Source: Alitta virens
Taxonomy: Eukaryota; Annelida; Polychaeta; Phyllodocida; Nereididae
DNA: 64,000 nucleotides
Direction of reading: 5' to 3'
Assembly (NCBI GenBank): GCA_932294295.1
Contig: OW028581.1
Coordinates: 39,027,995-39,091,994 of the forward strand
Made by a program: the position numbers and the translations under genes. The notes under the pieces were generated by a model that did no database searches, was not told where the DNA came from, and saw only the letters and a program-made list of their open reading frames with translations. This document shows, in pieces, positions 57,376 through 64,000 of this stretch. Within the stretch, counting starts at the first letter, position 1. Each line of letters starts with the position of its first letter.

Positions 57376-60159
57376 GGATGGATTGATGGACTGATTTACT
57401 GATTGATTGATTATATTTAATCTCAGTATGTATACACTGTATTAGCATGGAGACAAGAGCAGAAGTAGTGGAAACCCGGCACGTTCAAAGGTTCAGTCAG
57501 TGTCTCAGATGAGTTTTGAAAGAACTGAAATTTCACGTTATCTTGTTTATCACCTCTTTTATTACTAGAAATATGCTGTGTGAAGTATTATTATCATGTT
57601 ATTATTCACTGCAACTGTTGTCTGCTTGAACCTTCCTACTATTTAGCATATCTGGAAATATAACAATTAATTGTATGTTCCAGGTTGGTACAACTGGAGG
57701 ATTTTTTTTTTTAAGTAAAATTAATTCCAATGACCTCATACATTGTATATTATGGATAACTGATGATTTTCACATAAGTCACACTCAGGTTTACTTTAAT
57801 GGCCAAAAAACAGTGATGTCTTGTGATGTAAAAAATTGTAAATTTATAGTAAGCCTTCTAAATTGCAAATTTCTATGAATCTGTGATGCAAAATGAACAG
57901 GGGTAAAATGCACAAAGTTTACTGATTTAACCTCAGCCTGAGCCTTATGTCCATTGACTGAGTGACACTGAGGGTATGAATGTAAGGGGGGGGGGGGGGA
58001 GGAGGCAATTGATTGAAAACACATGCCCTTCCAGCAGTTTGCAATTAGCAACTTAATTAACCTTGGTAGAAAACTGGTGCTGATATTCATTTGAACAAAA
58101 AATAATTTATATTTTGTTTATTCATTTTTTTATATGAGGTTTCACATAAGCAACAGCTTTTATTATGAATAAGTCTAATTTTCCCAATACATATAATTCT
58201 TCATTGACTTTTTTTTCTTATTTGTTTAAAGTGGGATGTTTAATTTGACCCTATTATAGTTATGATTATGAAATACATGTCATTTTTGGTATCATTTTAC
58301 ATGTATTTTTCTTGACAAACACATCACTGATATCCATTTACCACAAAAACCAAGTCCAACTAACTTAGATACTTGAACTGGCAATCTCAATTGCCACTCT
58401 GTTAGTCTTAATTACTACCAGGCAACACACCCTGCACATTATGCAACCACTAGCCCAGTATTTATTAAAGTTGGGGAGGGGTTTTAATTTTTTTTATATT
58501 TAGTACAGAGGTTCAAATCATATTTATAACTTATGAAGGAATGAACCAAAAAAAAAAACCTTAATTAATAAGTTGAATGTATTTCTAAATATTGAAAACA
58601 AAAGAGCAAGAATTTAGTCATTCTTAGCTTTTTTATATGATTTTAATTTTATCTCTCTTTAAGTTTTGATTACCTTCCATGTGCTATAGTTATATATATA
58701 TAAACATGGTTTATCCATGGAGACAAGAGTAGACTGGTCTCCATGAGCTTAGCCAAGATATTGATTTTCTTAAAGGGCCAATTAAGTGGCCACCCTCCAA
58801 AATGGTCATCAGTGTCATGTATAAAACCCCATTGGTCATGGAGCTCCATGAAAGGAGAGGGGTATGAGTGGAGAGGGGTACAGAAAGTTCTGAGGTCAAA
58901 GATCAAATAAGAGGTATCAGATTACAAAGGGCAGGCCTGACCTCTGGTGTTGATTTGACAAATTAGTGACCAGTGAGTCCACCTGTTTTTTGGCTGAGCA
59001 CTTTGCCTGGAAAAATTCACAGAGATAGTTAATGAGATTTCACATCACCCTGCACTGGAAGCAACTTGATATGTCAATTAGAACAGATTTTAGAGGCCTT
59101 TAAAGATTTTTAGTCCCCCTCAGCAGGGAACTCCAATCTAAGCCCCCAAGGGAGTCCCCCTGATAAGGAGACCTCGCTAGCCAGAGTCCCCCAGAGAGGG
59201 AGACTTCGCAGAGTTCCCCTCTGCCTGGGTTCTCCCCTACTGCTTCTAGCACCCAGCCACTGGGCAGCTGCTCTTTACCAACTAGTAGAGGCTTCGGAAA
59301 GTTGTACTCGGTGTCTGTGCTGAGGCGTTGGAAAGTTGCCACCGTGTACCTGTGGCAGTATATAAGTATCGGCAGATTTATACAACATTGGATGAATGGA
59401 TGAATCAATACATGTATATTGTGATGTATTACAAAATATGCCATACATAGACTTGCAAGTGAAAATTGATTTTTTAGCACACCACCATCAACACATACAA
59501 TCAAAATCACTACAAAAAAAGGTTATTTTCTAATATAATTTATTGTGACCTCATTACAAAACAGTCGCCATAACAAGGGTGAGACCAAAGTTATGATTAT
59601 ACGAAAAACATCAATCGTAATAAATATAAATATTTCAGCATTGGACGTTTCATGTATCATACATTATTCAAAAACAATATATTTTTGTAAAACTTCATTT
59701 GTGTGCATTTATGAGTTGTCAAATGTATATTATGTATTGATATCAGTAACAATGATTTATAAAAAACCATAATATGCTCTGCAGATTTCAGTCCATTAGG
59801 TAGTGTGATAAGCTAAGCCAAACAGTGAATAATACCAGAAGACAAGCACTCCGTTAATTCTAAATAAATTTCAATAATTACTTAATTCATATAATCAGTA
59901 TTTCGCTATAATTCCCGTCAAATTAAATGAATTGCCACTTTTTATGCTTGTGCCAGATTAAACCCACCTTATTTAAAACGCTGATCAGTCATTTATTATC
60001 ATTTTTTTTCTGAATAATTTAAACCCACAGGGAGTTCACCGGGGAGAAGCCTTAAATAGCTATCTAGAGATTCCTTGGCAAAATTGGATGGGAAAAATAT
60101 TTATATTAAAAAAAAAGCTATATCATATCATTAGGTAATGCAAAGCATATATAGGCTAT
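57376..60159. other. Intergenic; no gene seen
   Basis: Contains G-run 57987-57999 and two GGAGACAAGAG repeats (57448, 58718). AAATTTCACGTTATCTTGTT at 57530 duplicates 56954. An S2-like SINE scrap (GTTGTACTCGGTGTCTGTGC near 59301) lies in an otherwise unrecognised segment. Confidence 0.4.
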
Positions 60160-60250
60160 TCTATAATATATGCAAATTTATGCAAAAACATGCTAATATA
60201 CACTAAAACTTGCAAATATATGCAAATATATGCAAATATATATATTAACA
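60160..60250. repeat. ATGCAAAT-rich tract
   Basis: ATGCAAATTTATGC, then several TATGCAAATA units at about 10-bp spacing. The unit contains or nearly contains the POU octamer ATGCAAAT. Confidence 0.7.
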
Positions 60251-63200
60251 TATGAGCAATGTATAATATCACATGACTGATGCACATATAAGTGAAATAC
60301 TGAGATCAGTGTAAGAGCGACAAATTCCTAACTTGACACACTAAAGATATCATGCATCAAAATAACAATAGCTTTGAGGATAAACGCGTTTCTTTAGCTT
60401 TTTTGTTTCTTAATTCTGAAATCAAAAGAGATCATCATACTTTGTCAGTTTTTCCGCATTCAAGGGACAATTTTAAAGTGTTATTAAATGTTGTTTACTT
60501 TCGTAGAATTTATCGACAGTTTGTCAGTAAACTTTGGATTTGACAATTTTTTGATTTTTAAAATGAACAAGTAGAAAAGTAGAACGTATTAAGCAACATC
60601 TTAAGGAGACCACCCTGCAGTTTCTTGAAGTTAATTTTAATTAAATTGTCTATAGAACCATTTTCAGTCAATTCCTTAGCCTAACCTTTGACAAAGTTGA
60701 CAGGTGACTGTTCCTAAACTAACATTAAAAATGATACTCATATATAGATATATTTTAATATTACTTTCTCCACTAACTTTATTCAACTAATCTTGGATTG
60801 CATATATTAGACCACTTTTGTATACACAAATTATTTCATCGTTCCATTATAATTACATTAATGTACTAGTTACTGAGAGGTGAAGAATGCCAGCGAAAAT
60901 GCCACATAAATGATGCAGTTTGTGTGGAAAATTAATTGCCGCAGCTAACTAACATTTGATGAAAACTTTACTGTAGACTAGCAGTAATCTAATCGTGTCA
61001 AAGAAACAAAGTACAAAAGTCGTAAATGAGTATCTTATGTTCTTCTTCCTGTGAAGGGGGCTCTCACGGTAGCGTCAAAATCTGACTGAGCGAGTGCATC
61101 CTGAGACACCTCCTAGCAATAAATTTGTACTTCTTAATGCGCGTGTGACTATTGAGTGAAATAAATAGTATGTCTGTCTTATGCCTTAAAGTAAATAAGC
61201 CAGTGACTAGCTGCAAGAAACTCAATACATAATGTATATCGAACTTATGGGTAAAATGCCCTGCATTAAACAACTTGGCAAGATTGAGTGTACCACAAAC
61301 AAATAAGTTGATAAACAGGTTTTAAAACTTTGATTTAACCAACAAGAGATATTATACATTTAACACAACCATAAAGCTAGCTTAACATCACATTTCATTT
61401 CATCCCAAAAACCGCAAAATAAGTCAGTGTTAGTTATAAATAGCAAATTGTCTTGGTAAAAAATTAGAAAAACCAACAGGGTTTACGATAGGAAAGTGCA
61501 GCCCTCTACGGCAAATTCATGCCACTTACTCCTACGAATTATGCAAAAGCTATCAGGGATCAACAGGATTTTTTCTCCATGTTAAAATTTTTTGATTGTC
61601 ATATTAAAATCACAGACTTAGAACAAAAATATTTGATTAACAACAAATGTTAAAGCTGGTTCCTAACAATGTCTCATCAAAAATGATAAATCATATCAGA
61701 CGCACAGGCACCTTATATGTACATGACTTGGAGCGTTTGAATAGCATAATAACAATAACATATCAAATGTAAACAATACATTTCTATTATAATATATAAT
61801 TAGGAATGTATCACAGAAACTGTAACAATCACGTTGACAATGCAGTTTTGATAAATTGCCTAGAAAAATGTCCTACTCATCCCATTAAGTGGATATGGTG
61901 GTTTCTAATAAATTTATATCAAAATAAACCTCAGTCATTAAGTAAGAATACATCAGTACTGTGAAAGAAAATTGATTAAGGTGTACCATGGTCATTCAAT
62001 AACACATATAGAATAGTAGCACAGACTGCTTCGGGTCACGTAGGCGATGCTTACGCTTCGCAAGCCAATTCCTTGGAGTTAATGCAATAGAAGGCGACAT
62101 ATCGACTGAATACTAGTTCATAATATAGAATACATAATTGTTTCAAAGTTTGACGGATGAGTTAATTGCTATTTGCATACGTAAACGAGCAGATATTGGA
62201 GTAGACATTGCAAAATCAATACCGAAACAAAACGATTGACAGACTTCATCACGTAGTTTTAGAGTTAACAGTTGTGTCATGAATATTTAACGAAACATGG
62301 GACAAAATGTCAGTTGAAGGACTCGGTGACTAAGCTATAATTAAGTTTGCGATGCCAGCGCAAACTTCTAGAGCATTTTTATCAAGGAATATTGATGCAA
62401 AAATTTTATTGCTAATGGCAAAAAACTAAACTTTAATTGGAACTGGTAAATATAGTCCCCAATTCAACAACTCAAAAACGTCAAAAATGCAAAAAAAATA
62501 TATAAAATCAATAAAGTGGAGGCATTGGAGGGATAATGAAGCCAAGGATTATTGACTACATATTTAACAAAAAGAAAAATTCATAACACAAAACGCAATA
62601 GAGAATCTACCTCATTTTATCCACATACTGATGTCTAGCAACAATTTGTCAAACCAATCAATCATGTAAAGCTGGAATTAGAAAGATGGAATGACACTTT
62701 AAAATGCAGGCATTTAAACCCTAATGTCATGTATAATATTATATATTACCCTGTGACAGTCGTTAGTATCATTACGCTGGTGTTACAAAAATTAATAAGA
62801 TTATCTGACAAGGCTACATTGAGAAAGCTTAACAAATGAGATTCTAATTGAGTCTTAATTGCAATGAGAAACTTGACTAACAGAGGGCGCTGCAACAAGA
62901 ACAATGGAATCATCATGACGTCATAACAATGTTTATGTGTATCAACATCAGAGCCATCTGGTGGTGTGGTGGTTCCCAACTAACCATTCTACCGTACAAT
63001 GAACTAATGCACATTGCATAAAGTTCTTTGCGTGAAACTGTGGCGCATCCATTATTGATTGCATTAATATTCATAACGGACAACTAAGATTGCACTTTGT
63101 TATGTGACTTAGAACAATGGCAAGCACTGTGTCGTCTCAGTATATCAACTAATAGCCGATCTTTACCATTAAATCTGCTCAACAACAGTGAGAGACACAA

Positions 63201-63438
63201 TTATGAATTATCAGAAATACCAACTGCAGACAGATCTATACTCGAGACAGACCAATGAGTGACCTCAATGCATAATTTGTGAACTGCGTAAAACAAGTAT
63301 CATTATATAACATCATAATGTCGTTAACGAAAATAGTACTAATATAAATGACACAGAAGCGGCATAATTGCATTACATCTGACGTATTGATTGAAACTAT
63401 TGCAAGGTACCCTTTAGTAATTGAGTGTCTTATTAAGT
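60251..63438. other. Intergenic / 3' UTR side of the minus-strand gene; no other gene seen
   Basis: More than 3 kb of AT-rich sequence without recognisable domains. The right part should include the 3' UTR of the gene whose last coding exon is 63712-63439. Confidence 0.4.
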
Positions 63439-63712
63439 TTACAATTGCTCCATCGTATTAAATTGTTTCTTCTTCTTCTTACTATGTTTCCCCGAACTCG
63501 TTTGAGGCAGAGATTCCAATCGTAAAGGTTTGCGAGCTCCTAGATCATCTCCGTTTAGAGTCTTGTGAACTTGAGCAGCTCTCAATCCGGATGACGGAGG
63601 AGAGCGGTTGTTATTGCTCCAGGAACCGTTGGGTGATGTGCCACCGCCTCCGTAGCCATTCGTAAAAGAAGGAGACATCAGGTTAGGACTTGGTTCTCTT
63701 ACTTGGATGCCT
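63439..63712 (-). CDS. C-terminal coding exon of an unidentified gene
   Basis: On minus, a CTGTTTCCAG acceptor precedes the exon (first bases at 63712). It reads GIQVREPSPNLMSPSF, NGYGGGGTSPNGSW, SPPSSGLRAAQVHKTLNGDD, ARKPLRLESLPQTSSG, KHSKKKKK and ends TMEQL; the stop is at 63439-63441. It is a low-complexity, Ser/Pro/Gly-rich tail with a Lys run that could be a nuclear localisation signal or membrane-binding patch. One base of its first codon comes from the upstream exon, outside the window. I cannot name the protein. Codon quality, the clean acceptor and lack of repeats argue for a real exon. Confidence 0.68.
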
Positions 63713-64000
63713 GGAAACAGAGGAAAAGGCAATTAAATCTTAGAAACAATTCAAATATATCATATAAAGATATGGACATTTGGGAGTGGTTTTCTAAGGT
63801 AAAAATTCTACTGCTATTAAAATGAAATATAATGGCCACACCTTAATTAATGACAAACAAAATGATGTATCATACTTTACCAAAAATATTGCTGATACCA
63901 TCTACTGTCATAGTCACTTACAACAATATCACTAAATCCTAGATTGAAAAGTATATTTATAATTGTCAGTGTGTTTAACATTTTCCCACCGACAAAGCTC
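63713..64000 (-). other. Intron upstream of the C-terminal exon
   Basis: AT-rich sequence with no exon signal before the window edge. The rest of the gene lies to the right, outside the window. Confidence 0.45.

Noticed and set aside
57025..57448. Phe/Ser/Leu-rich membrane-like proteins on minus
   Set aside because: Pure translation of a (GAAA)n/(GATA)n microsatellite.

Overview
This is metazoan nuclear DNA: intron-split genes with GT-AG junctions, AT-rich by eye, long noncoding stretches, and many transposable elements. The element mix (CR1-like LINEs with an esterase-type ORF1, PIF/Harbinger DNA transposons, tRNA-derived SINEs, foldback MITEs) and the PAN-like plus WSC-like secreted proteins suggest a marine invertebrate. 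I cannot assign a phylum from sequence alone. No bacterial, plasmid or CRISPR features are present.

Host genes. (1) Three paralogous three-exon genes encode small secreted proteins made of a signal peptide, a PAN/apple-like Cys domain and a WSC-like Cys domain. They are copy A (334-1649, minus, a pseudogene), copy B (18451-21647, plus, intact) and copy C (29046-33700, minus, intact). Exon 2 is exactly 185 bp in all three. Fragments of further copies lie near 23110, 28540 and 34226. (2) A two-exon gene (41668-43178, plus) encodes a secreted or membrane-tethered seven-cysteine protein. (3) A four-exon gene (48531-52948, plus) encodes a small type I membrane protein with a CC...CC ectodomain, Shisa-like in architecture. 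(4) The last coding exon of an unidentified gene lies on the minus strand at 63439-63712.

Mobile DNA. Region 2537-4124 is a decayed Harbinger relic keeping a MADF-type accessory gene with an (RSPA)n repeat. Region 4695-14380 is a complete but dead PIF/Harbinger element with matching TIRs and a TTA target duplication. It has a DDE transposase on plus and a MADF-type accessory gene on minus. A 5.1-kb LINE (6145-11239) is inserted inside its transposase codons, flanked by CTACT. ORF1 of that LINE joins a coiled coil, an SGNH esterase-like domain, a NADAR domain (ADP-ribose glycosidase family) and two CCHC knuckles. ORF2 has APE endonuclease and reverse transcriptase. The NADAR domain inside a retrotransposon is the most striking thing in the window.

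Further right are duplicated LINE 3' ends (14884-17516), a Harbinger-type foldback in copy B intron 1 (18653-20582), LINE RT remnants (24081-25750, 29430-29900, 45121-46640), and three hairpin MITEs of one family (28352, 28802, 46859). There is also a long foldback in copy C intron 1 (31858-33447), a Harbinger-type element with mismatched ends (42229-42773), a small MITE (45274-45890), several SINEs including one nested in another with a 13-bp duplication, and many micro- and minisatellites (mostly 53780-57375). From about 53.3 kb to 63.4 kb no gene could be recognised.
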